5,806 bases of DNA from an uncultured Rubritalea sp. (GTDB lineage: Bacteria > Verrucomicrobiota > Verrucomicrobiia > Verrucomicrobiales > Akkermansiaceae), in assembly GCA_937951395.1 (NCBI GenBank), contig CALFBV010000061.1:1-5806 (forward strand). Reading direction: 5' to 3'. Numbering within the stretch: the stretch's first letter is position 1; the number at the start of each line of letters is the position of its first letter. Positions 1 to 4,850 of the stretch are shown one piece after another. The notes under the pieces are model-generated. The model made no database searches, was not told the DNA's origin, and saw only the letters and a list, made by a program, of their open reading frames with translations. The position numbers were made by a program, and so were the translations under genes.

Positions 1-1
1 C

Positions 2-250
2 GCATTTCGCTGGGAGATGGAGCAGAAGAGCGGTCAGCCCCTCAGCCCATGTGTGGAGGTCAATGGTACTATGCTCGCTGATGTTTCCGGTGAGGAAGTG
101 GAGCAGTGGCTGGTGGAGAATGACATTCTGAAAGCAAATGATGAAGCCGCTGATGCACCCATAGACAGTGCTTGCACCGATGCTCAGCACGAGGCTATGG
201 CGCGCGGAGAAGATCCATCGAAGGCGGGGACGATCAAGTTTATTGATTAA
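2..250 (+). CDS. Glutaredoxin-like protein, C-terminal part (gene starts before the window)
   Basis: The frame is already open at the left edge and reads about 82 residues to a TAA at 248-250. A Met at base 17 is probably internal, because the codons before it continue the fold. The stretch SGQPLSPCVEVNG followed by MLADVSGEEVEQWLVEN matches the end of a glutaredoxin/thioredoxin fold: a loop with the cis-proline (here SP), a beta hairpin ending in a gly-containing turn, then the last helix. The active-site CxxC or CxxS would lie upstream and is not visible. After the fold come about 38 residues rich in Asp, Glu and Ala, ending in KAGTIKFID, an extension not usual for a minimal glutaredoxin. 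If the family is right, it would be a cytosolic thiol-disulfide or glutathione-linked redox protein. It converges on prfB with 117 bases between the stops. The family call rests on pattern memory from a fragment, so it is moderate. Confidence 0.55.
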   Translation, partial: AFRWEMEQKSGQPLSPCVEVNGTMLADVSGEEVEQWLVENDILKANDEAADAPIDSACTDAQHEAMARGEDPSKAGTIKFID

Positions 251-367
251 TCTGTCAAGATCCCGTGAATCTCAGCCCGCTCTTGCCGCAACGCGCGTAG
301 TTCATTCTGTCATTGGATCTCTTATTATTCTTATTATCTGCCGTGTAGGGCATATTCTTTTAATCTG
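251..367. other. Convergent intergenic region with a 9-bp tandem repeat
   Basis: This spacer separates the stops of the glutaredoxin-like gene and prfB. It contains TCTTATTAT twice in tandem (320-328 and 329-337). I see no convincing GC-rich hairpin with a T-tract on either strand, so how the two convergent transcripts end is not evident. Confidence 0.5.
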
Positions 368-1487
368 CTACTTCTCTTTGACTTGCCCCTTGAGCATCGC
401 TTCGATGAAGGAATCAATGTCTCCATCCATCACGTTCTGGATGTTTCCGCTCTCCTCGCCAGTGCGTAGATCTTTGATCATCTGATAAGGTTGGAACACG
501 TAAGAGCGGATCTGGTTTCCCCAGCCGATGTCACCCTTCGCACCATAAGCACGCTCGGACTCAGCTTTCTGCTTATCCTCTTCTATTTGGTAAAGTTTAG
601 CCTTTAGCATCTCCAGAGCCACTTCTCTATTCCGTAGCTGAGACCTCTCCTGCGTACAGCGGATCATGATACCAGTTGGCTTATGTTTTAGAATCACAGC
701 AGTCTCCACCTTGTTGACGTTTTGCCCACCAGCACCACCTGAGCGTGCAGTCTGGATGTCCAGATCCGCAGGGTTCAGCTCTATCTCTATGTTGTCAGTA
801 ATCTCTGGCGTGACGTCCACAGAGGTGAATGTAGTGTGCCGTTTTCCAGCAGAGTCGAAGGGTGAAATTCTCACCAATCGATGCACTCCGCGCTCATTCT
901 TGAGATAGCCATAAGCATATTCGCCCTCTATCTTGACCGTTACCGCGCTGATTCCCGTGATGTCACCAGCCTTATAGTCCACGGATGATATCTTGTAATT
1001 CTTGCCCTCAGACCAGCGAGTATACATGCGCAGCAGCATAGCCGCCCAGTCACATGCCTCCGTGCCGCCAGCGCCAGAATTGATCGTGAGATAGCAGCTG
1101 GATACATCATTTGGTTTATCCAGCAGAGTGATGAGCTCAAATTTATCCAGCTCCCCAGCAATAGCCGCAAATTCCTCCGCAGCCTCCTGCGCGGAATCCG
1201 CATCCTGATACTCCTTCGCCAGAGAAATCAGTTCCGCCAGATCTGCCGAGCGCTGTTCCAGTTCTAGAAACGGATTCAGCCTTCGCTTAATCCCATTCGC
1301 CTCATTCACCGTGGCTTGCGCCTTATTAGAGTCATCCCAGAAGTCGCCCTCCAGCATCCTCTGGTCCAGACACTCTATCTCATTTTTCAGTTTAGAAACG
1401 TCAAAGATACCTCCTGAGCGTAGCGATTCTGCCATCGATGGACGATAGATCTACTGCCAGGAGGTCAGCATTATAAGATTCAGACAT
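368..1487 (-). CDS. prfB: Peptide chain release factor 2 (RF2), expressed by programmed +1 frameshift
   Basis: RF2 recognises UGA and UAA in the ribosomal A site and triggers hydrolysis of peptidyl-tRNA. Translation starts at the ATG at 1487-1485 and runs 28 codons, ending RRYL, to an in-frame TGA at 1403-1401. A +1 shift at CTT skips T1403 and continues with GAC at 1402-1400 to the TAG at 370-368. The product is 372 residues (E. coli RF2 has 365). The N-terminal coiled helical domain is followed by the core. SPF, the stop-codon-reading tripeptide, is at about residues 208-210, and the catalytic GGQ is at about 253-255 in [11 protein letters not shown]; its Gln is the usual PrmC methylation target. 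The C-terminal SDIGW-like segment ([14 protein letters not shown]) is also typical. A conceptual start at 1435 would give a 355-residue protein with a wrong N-terminus and is rejected. No SD precedes 1487. The gene lies 78 bases downstream of a hypothetical gene on the same strand. Confidence 0.97.
1400..1415 (-). promoter_or_regulatory. RF2 programmed +1 frameshift site (internal SD plus CTT TGA C)
   Basis: On the minus strand the bases read AGGAGGTATCTTTGAC. The parts are a perfect SD-like AGGAGG (1415-1410), a three-base spacer (TAT), the slippery CTT (1406-1404) and the in-frame TGA (1403-1401) followed by C. This is the arrangement established for bacterial prfB. When RF2 is scarce, ribosomes pause at the poorly terminating UGAC, the internal SD pulls them, and they slip +1 into the main frame. 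When RF2 is plentiful they terminate after 28 codons. The internal SD here is AGGAGG rather than the AGGGGG of E. coli, so it is at least as strong. Confidence 0.96.
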
Positions 1488-1551
1488 GGCGTTTTATTAA
1501 TGCGTAGCCGACAAGATGCAAGATTTTACTGAATTCTTCTGGTGCCTTCAT
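1480..1551 (-). CDS. Possible 23-residue leader peptide overlapping the prfB start
   Basis: ATG at 1551-1549 is preceded by AGGAGAATCA, a good SD at five-base spacing. The frame gives MKAPEEFSKILHLVGYALIK plus three residues and stops at TGA (1482-1480). It overlaps the first codons of prfB in another frame: ATGTCTGA contains both the prfB start and the leader stop. prfB itself has no SD, so translational coupling is plausible. I do not recognise the peptide. Short length means it could be chance; the SD and the exact overlap are the only support. Confidence 0.35.
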   Translation of the reverse strand: MKAPEEFSKILHLVGYALIKRHV

Positions 1552-1565
1552 TGATTCTCCTGCTC

Positions 1566-1865
1566 CTACTCTGGGGAAAACTCACCCTCATAATATTTGA
1601 TGAGTTGATCTTCATTGGGCAATTTTTTCTTAAAGCTCGAGAATAGCCATTTAGCTAATTCGAGTTTCTCACACTGGATCGAATAATCCATGATGATTTC
1701 ATAAGCAGTTAATTCTTTATCAGTAGCTTTAATCAGTGGAAGAAGCTCTTTCCGCTCTTCTTTTTCTATCGACTCAATGAAGAAGAAAACGTCATCGAGA
1801 TAGCCCGTGTCCTTCAAGAAGCCAGAAATTTCCCTGCACATGTGGGAGACGATTATTTTCCTCAT
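1566..1865 (-). CDS. Hypothetical protein, 99 residues, unrecognised
   Basis: I do not recognise this protein. It is predicted to be soluble and mostly helical, with many Lys and Glu residues, no signal peptide and no membrane segment. Visible features are a Cys near the N-terminus (HMCREI), an aromatic run (DDVFFFIES), a KEERKE stretch and a second Cys (SIQCEKLELAKWLF). No zinc-binding pattern or catalytic motif is apparent. The ATG at 1865-1863 is the only usual start codon before the first upstream in-frame stop, but it has no SD. The stop is TAG at 1568-1566. The ORF lies upstream of prfB on the same strand, 78 bases away, so co-transcription is possible. Codon use is AT-richer than in the ribosomal genes. 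Coding status is likely but not certain. Confidence 0.6.
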   Translation of the reverse strand: MRKIIVSHMCREISGFLKDTGYLDDVFFFIESIEKEERKELLPLIKATDKELTAYEIIMDYSIQCEKLELAKWLFSSFKKKLPNEDQLIKYYEGEFSPE

Positions 1866-1974
1866 GGCTAGGATATTAGAGGTGAGTTTTAAGGCAAGAG
1901 GTAAGGTTTTTTATTTTAATCATCTTAACTGACTGATTTTTTATGAATTATCTGCTGAAATCCTAATTTAAGCC

Positions 1975-2002
1975 TTGTCAGATTGCGTTTTATGAGTAAG
2001 TT
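1975..2002 (+). promoter_or_regulatory. Candidate promoter for rpsL-rpsG
   Basis: TTGTCA (1975-1980) and TAAGTT (1997-2002) are spaced by 16 bases and lie upstream of the leader hairpin. A second candidate is TTAACT (1925-1930) with TTATCT (1948-1953), spaced 17. Either would give an untranslated leader of about 135-185 bases before the S12 start at 2144. Both are imperfect matches judged by eye. Confidence 0.25.
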
Positions 2003-2015
2003 CGCCGCCCACACC

Positions 2016-2038
2016 GAGCCTCAAGCAGAAAGAGGCTC
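2016..2038 (+). promoter_or_regulatory. Perfect 7-bp hairpin in the rpsL leader
   Basis: GAGCCTC (2016-2022) and GAGGCTC (2032-2038) form a perfect stem around a nine-base A-rich loop. No T-tract follows on either strand, so it is not a standard terminator. It lies just upstream of the AT palindrome and the AAGGAG in front of the extended S12 frame, a place where ribosomal protein operons often carry autoregulatory RNA structures. A role of that kind is inference only. Confidence 0.45.
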
Positions 2039-2056
2039 TATTAATCAATATTAATA
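2039..2056. repeat. AT-rich inverted repeat
   Basis: TATTAAT (2039-2045) and ATTAATA (2050-2056) are inverted copies around CAAT. The same bases also contain TATTAAT as a direct repeat separated by CAA. The element abuts the upstream hairpin on one side and an AAGGAG on the other. It may be a protein-binding site, or an RNA arm that covers the SD; nothing further can be read from it. Confidence 0.4.
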
Positions 2057-2143
2057 AGGAGTGCGAGCAGGATGAATTTAATGATAGGGGAGGGTCCCTT
2101 AGAGTTATCACCTTTCGGCAGACACCCACCACAAATACGCTAT

Positions 2144-2518
2144 ATGCCAACAATTAATCAGCTCGTTCGCAAGGGACGCAAGACTCCAGAAACGAAGTCT
2201 AAGTCACGTGCCCTCGCTAACTGCCCACAAAGACGCGGAGTCTGCCTTCAGGTAATGACTCGTACTCCAAAGAAGCCTAACTCAGCTCTCCGTAAGGTAG
2301 CTAAAGTTCGCCTCACTAACGGTGAAGAAGTAATCGCCTACATCGGTGGTGAAGGTCATAACCTCCAGGAGCACAGCATCGTGCTAGTCCGTGGTGGAAG
2401 AGTGAAGGATTTGCCAGGTGTTCGCTACCACATCGTTCGTGGTGCACTCGATACTCTTGGAGTAGACGGCCGTAAGCAGTCACGTTCTAAGTATGGTGCT
2501 AAGAAGCCTAAGAAGTAA
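2144..2518 (+). CDS. rpsL: 30S ribosomal protein S12
   Basis: S12 sits at the interface of the 30S subunit next to the decoding centre and supports accurate tRNA selection. The start chosen here gives 124 residues beginning [12 protein letters not shown], exactly where the family begins. Conserved features are CPQRRGVC (27-34), [11 protein letters not shown] (41-51), [13 protein letters not shown] (66-78) and [14 protein letters not shown] (83-96). Lys43 and Lys88 are present, so the common streptomycin-resistance substitutions at those sites are absent. Asp89 is the residue that RimO methylthiolates in many bacteria. No SD precedes 2144. The frame is open further upstream to an ATG at 2072 that has an AAGGAG, giving a 24-residue extension that is not family-like. 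rpsG follows after 42 AT-rich bases, so the pair is a short operon. Confidence 0.97.
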   Translation: MPTINQLVRKGRKTPETKSKSRALANCPQRRGVCLQVMTRTPKKPNSALRKVAKVRLTNGEEVIAYIGGEGHNLQEHSIVLVRGGRVKDLPGVRYHIVRGALDTLGVDGRKQSRSKYGAKKPKK

Positions 2519-2560
2519 TTAGCTATTTTCAAATTTTTAATCAAATAACATTTTAATACT

Positions 2561-3034
2561 ATGTCTCGCAGAAGAGCAGTAAATGCAAAGAAAGACCGCC
2601 GCGATCCTCGTTATGATAGCCAGCTAGTGGGAACACTCATTAGCAAGGTTATGAAGGACGGCAAACGTTCCATCTCAGAAAAAATCGTATATCAAGCGAT
2701 CGAATCAGCAAACGAAGGCACTGACACTGTTGATCCACTAGAGGTCATCACTCGCGCTATCGAGAACTCAAAGCCACGCGTAGAGGTGAAATCTCGCCGT
2801 GTAGGTGGAGCTACCTATCAGGTGCCACTCGAAGTTGACCCAGCACGTTCAGAGTCACTCGCTATGCGCTGGCTCGTAACATTCGCTCGTAACAAAAAGG
2901 GAGTGCCAATGCACAAAGCTCTATCGAACGAAATCAAAGACGCTGCTAACAACCAAGGCTCCGCAGTAAGAAAGAGAGACGACATGCACAAGATGGCTCA
3001 AGCCAACCGCGCATTCGCTCACTTCCGCTGGTAG
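2561..3034 (+). CDS. rpsG: 30S ribosomal protein S7
   Basis: S7 is a primary 16S rRNA-binding protein that nucleates assembly of the 30S head and lies near the E site. The product is 157 residues, the normal bacterial length. It starts MSRRRAVNAKK and shows the family landmarks DPRYDSQLVGTLISKVMKDGK (14-34), the SKPRVEVKSRRVGGATYQVP segment (about 69-88) and the end DDMHKMAQANRAFAHFRW. The ATG follows an AT-rich gap without an SD, so translation may depend on coupling to rpsL or on an unstructured leader. S7 is the autogenous repressor of the str operon in E. coli; no matching structure is evident in the 42-base gap here. A strong terminator follows 26 bases after the stop. Confidence 0.97.
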   Translation: MSRRRAVNAKKDRRDPRYDSQLVGTLISKVMKDGKRSISEKIVYQAIESANEGTDTVDPLEVITRAIENSKPRVEVKSRRVGGATYQVPLEVDPARSESLAMRWLVTFARNKKGVPMHKALSNEIKDAANNQGSAVRKRDDMHKMAQANRAFAHFRW

Positions 3035-3060
3035 TCACCTAGCAGTAAATATATTTTACA

Positions 3061-3095
3061 AAGCACCAAGTCTCTCTGAGGCTTGGTGCTTTTTT
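3061..3095 (+). terminator. Rho-independent terminator after rpsG
   Basis: AAGCACCAAG (3061-3070) pairs perfectly with CTTGGTGCTT (3082-3091) around an 11-base loop, and the last arm runs into a six-T tract ending at 3095. It ends the rpsL-rpsG transcript before the next gene and so separates these genes from fusA. Confidence 0.92.
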
Positions 3096-3097
3096 GG

Positions 3098-3113
3098 TTC
3101 TTGAGATCAAGAA
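3098..3113. repeat. 16-bp inverted repeat downstream of the terminator
   Basis: TTCTTG (3098-3103) and CAAGAA (3108-3113) flank AGAT, and the symmetry extends one more base pair inward. It lies three bases after the T-tract, about 120 bases before the lipoprotein gene. It could be an operator for that gene or a secondary hairpin; there is no T-tract after it. Confidence 0.35.
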
Positions 3114-3181
3114 ACTCAGAAAATGAGGGTTTCAATCGGGGTTGTGTTTGATGCATGTTTTGATGATGTTTAACATAGGGC

Positions 3182-3208
3182 TTGTCAGCAAGGTCTTTTG
3201 ACTAGATA
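3182..3208 (+). promoter_or_regulatory. Candidate promoter for the lipoprotein gene
   Basis: TTGTCA (3182-3187) and TAGATA (3203-3208) are spaced by 15 bases and end 24 bases before the ATG. The octamer CTTGTCAG here (3181-3188) also occurs in the candidate rpsL promoter (1974-1981). A promoter is expected because a strong terminator lies upstream, but this exact placement is weak. Confidence 0.25.
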
Positions 3209-3232
3209 GTGAGTTAAATTACTTGCCAAATT

Positions 3233-4501
3233 ATGATATTTAACTATTCCAATCTTACTAGGTCTCCTAGGTGCTGTCGTTTATTTGTTTTTAATGAGAA
3301 ATATCTTAGCTGGATTGCGGGGTTAATACTTTGTGTATCTTCATTAATTGTAGTGTCATGCAAGAGTAAGGAAGTAGCGAGGAAGCATGATCTAGATCCT
3401 AAGGATGAATTGGTTAGGGTGGTGACTAGTGACGAAGATAAAGTAGAGATTAAGCTATTTCAACAAGAGCTCAGTGAGGCATTTGATAATGCAGACAGGT
3501 CATTCTTAGAAAAGCGGTTTAATATTAAGAGGCTGTTGGAGATGGCGGTGAAAGGGCTGGATCTTGCAGGTAAAGAAAAAGCTGATTTTGGAAGAGGGAT
3601 GAGATCTGCGGGGCCCTCTACTAAGCGACAACTTGTTGACACCTTTATGAATAGTAACTTGCGTTTCATGAAGTCAGTTAATCAAACAAGACCAGCACTG
3701 CTTTATCGCATGATTATGAATGACGATAGTTTCACCTATGTGGAGTTTCATCTAGAAAAGAGTAGGAAATGGGAAATAGTAGATTTATATTTTTATACCA
3801 ATGGTAAGCCAACCTCTCATATGGTTAGAGAAGCCTCAGCTCAGATGCTGCCTAATAAGGGCGGGCTGGATAATGAAATGCTTAGAGCTTTAAAGAAGTC
3901 TAGAGAGTCGGAGGTTTTGACTAAGCAAGGAAAACCTAGAAAAGCATGGGAGAAGTGGAAAACGATCAGCCCAAAGGCTCATCATAGCCGTGTAGTTCTA
4001 ACTTATGGTTATATGGCTGCATTTCAGCTCTGTCAGGCTGAGATAGAGACAAATGAAGATGTTGGTTCTGAGCTAAAGGAGGTTTTTTCGTTGATGAGCA
4101 AAAATTTCCCGAATGATCCAGGTTTTGCTATATTAGAATTAGCTGTGCATCATTTAAATGGAGATTACGATAAATATAGAGATGCGATCAATAGGATCAG
4201 GAAGCAAGTTGGGGATGATCCATACCTTGATCTGCAGGAAGCTATTGTGGATCTAGCTGAAGAGGAATGGGATGTTGCGATTGAAAGAGCAGAACGTTCT
4301 TTGAGAGAGGAACCCGAGACTTTGGAGGCTTATGATGTTTTGTGGGCTGCAAATTTAGGAAAAAAAGATTACAAGAGGATGACTGAGTTATTGAGCTCAT
4401 TTGTAGAATTATATGAAGTGGAAAAGTCTGTCTTTATTGATGAGCCTTCGTATCAAGAGTATTTTGCTTCTCCAGAGGGTCAAGCTTGGCTCAAAGAATA
4501 A
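3233..4501 (+). CDS. Putative lipoprotein with TPR-like helical repeats
   Basis: The 422-residue product has a positively charged N-terminus, a hydrophobic segment (about residues 27-42) and a lipobox ending VVSC with Cys43, so it is likely exported, lipidated and anchored to a membrane facing the periplasm. The n-region is unusually long (about 26 residues), but no alternative ATG, TTG or GTG gives a shorter complete signal peptide. Residues about 55-200 form a mixed domain with a beta-rich part (SFTYVEFHLEK, KWEIVDLYFYTNGKP). Residues about 215-420 are helical hairpins resembling tetratricopeptide repeats, clearest in AIVDLAEEEWDVAIERAERS and EEPETLEAYDVLWAANLGKK. Such repeats usually bind partner proteins; no catalytic motif is seen. 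Codon use is AT-richer (TTA, ATA, AGG) than in the flanking ribosomal genes. It lies between two terminators and interrupts the common rpsG-fusA order. Function unknown. Confidence 0.85.
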   Translation: MIFNYSNLTRSPRCCRLFVFNEKYLSWIAGLILCVSSLIVVSCKSKEVARKHDLDPKDELVRVVTSDEDKVEIKLFQQELSEAFDNADRSFLEKRFNIKRLLEMAVKGLDLAGKEKADFGRGMRSAGPSTKRQLVDTFMNSNLRFMKSVNQTRPALLYRMIMNDDSFTYVEFHLEKSRKWEIVDLYFYTNGKPTSHMVREASAQMLPNKGGLDNEMLRALKKSRESEVLTKQGKPRKAWEKWKTISPKAHHSRVVLTYGYMAAFQLCQAEIETNEDVGSELKEVFSLMSKNFPNDPGFAILELAVHHLNGDYDKYRDAINRIRKQVGDDPYLDLQEAIVDLAEEEWDVAIERAERSLREEPETLEAYDVLWAANLGKKDYKRMTELLSSFVELYEVEKSVFIDEPSYQEYFASPEGQAWLKE

Positions 4502-4590
4502 TGGGCTATCTCTAAGAATTGTGAGAATAAGTTAGTAGCGCATTTTGAGGATTACATTTCATTCTAAGTTTAATCGAGATTAGAGAACTC

Positions 4591-4618
4591 AAGGTGAGCT
4601 TTTAGTTTACCTTTTTTT
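4591..4618 (+). terminator. Candidate intrinsic terminator after the lipoprotein gene
   Basis: AAGGTGA (4591-4597) pairs with TTACCTT (4607-4613), with one G-U pair, around a nine-base loop. A run of seven T covers 4612-4618. The stem is AT-rich, so it is weaker than the terminator after rpsG. If active it isolates fusA, which then needs its own promoter. Confidence 0.5.
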
Positions 4619-4653
4619 CAAAGTTAAGTAACTTAGGGCTTAGTTACTAATAA

Positions 4654-4833
4654 ATGGAAAGTAAGCGGACTAAACTTATCCGTCACTACCTCGATGCCTT
4701 GGTTTAAGAAGTGAACTTTTTGCCTCACTCTAAGTTTGTAAAAGAGGCTTGCCAGAATGGAAGTTCTCGCTATTTTGCGTCTCCTGCCAAGCTCTTTATA
4801 GAGTTTCAGTTGGCGATAGATTTTCATTTATAA
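4654..4833 (+). pseudogene. Possible decayed small reading frame interrupted by UAA, just before fusA
   Basis: In one frame the sequence reads MESKRTKLIRHYLDALV, then TAA (4705-4707), then 41 more sense codons starting EVNFLPHSKFVKEACQNGSS and ending AKLFIEFQLAIDFHL before TAA (4831-4833). The part after the internal stop looks protein-like: mixed polar and hydrophobic residues, with Phe, Tyr, Cys and Trp-free aromatics in plausible spacing. A small protein of about 59 residues broken by one nonsense change would fit. I do not recognise a family. The opposite strand is also open for 64 codons here (4827-4633, starting MKIYRQLKLY), giving a very basic product without an SD, so the true strand is unresolved. 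This frame ends 17 bases before the fusA start. Confidence 0.3.
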
Positions 4834-4850
4834 ACTAACAGAAAGATACC

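Larger units (their letters stand above)
4502..4850 (+). other. Intergenic region between the lipoprotein gene and fusA
   Basis: These 349 bases hold the candidate terminator (4591-4618), the broken small frame (4654-4833) and presumably the fusA promoter. One weak promoter candidate is TTGCGT (4775-4780) with TATAGA (4797-4802), spaced 16, which would leave a leader of about 40 bases. Positions 4502-4590 show nothing I can interpret. Confidence 0.4.

Noticed and set aside
168..485. 105-codon plus-strand frame across the prfB 3' end
   Set aside because: It overlaps the glutaredoxin-like gene out of frame and then runs antisense to prfB; low-complexity hydrophobic product from the T-rich spacer.
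666..908. 80-codon plus-strand frame inside prfB
   Set aside because: Antisense to the RF2 core including GGQ; no independent support.
940..1203. 87-codon minus-strand frame inside prfB
   Set aside because: Alternate-frame shadow of RF2, Arg- and Leu-rich, without an SD.
368..1435. prfB beginning at the ATG at 1435
   Set aside because: The first 11 residues from this start are the out-of-frame reading of the frameshift region; the true start is 1487 with a +1 shift at 1404-1403.
2016..2038. The leader hairpin as a transcription terminator
   Set aside because: No T-tract follows the stem on either strand.
2084..2098. GGGGAGGG as a ribosome binding site or AGGGTCCCT as an operator
   Set aside because: The purine run is about 50 bases from the S12 start, too far for an SD, and the short palindrome is likely chance.
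1968..2153. 61-codon minus-strand frame in the rpsL leader
   Set aside because: It spans the rpsL leader elements and the S12 start in antisense; no SD or family resemblance.
3460..3669. 69-codon minus-strand frame inside the lipoprotein gene
   Set aside because: Shadow of the plus-strand gene, Ser- and Leu-rich, as expected from antisense of a charged helical protein.
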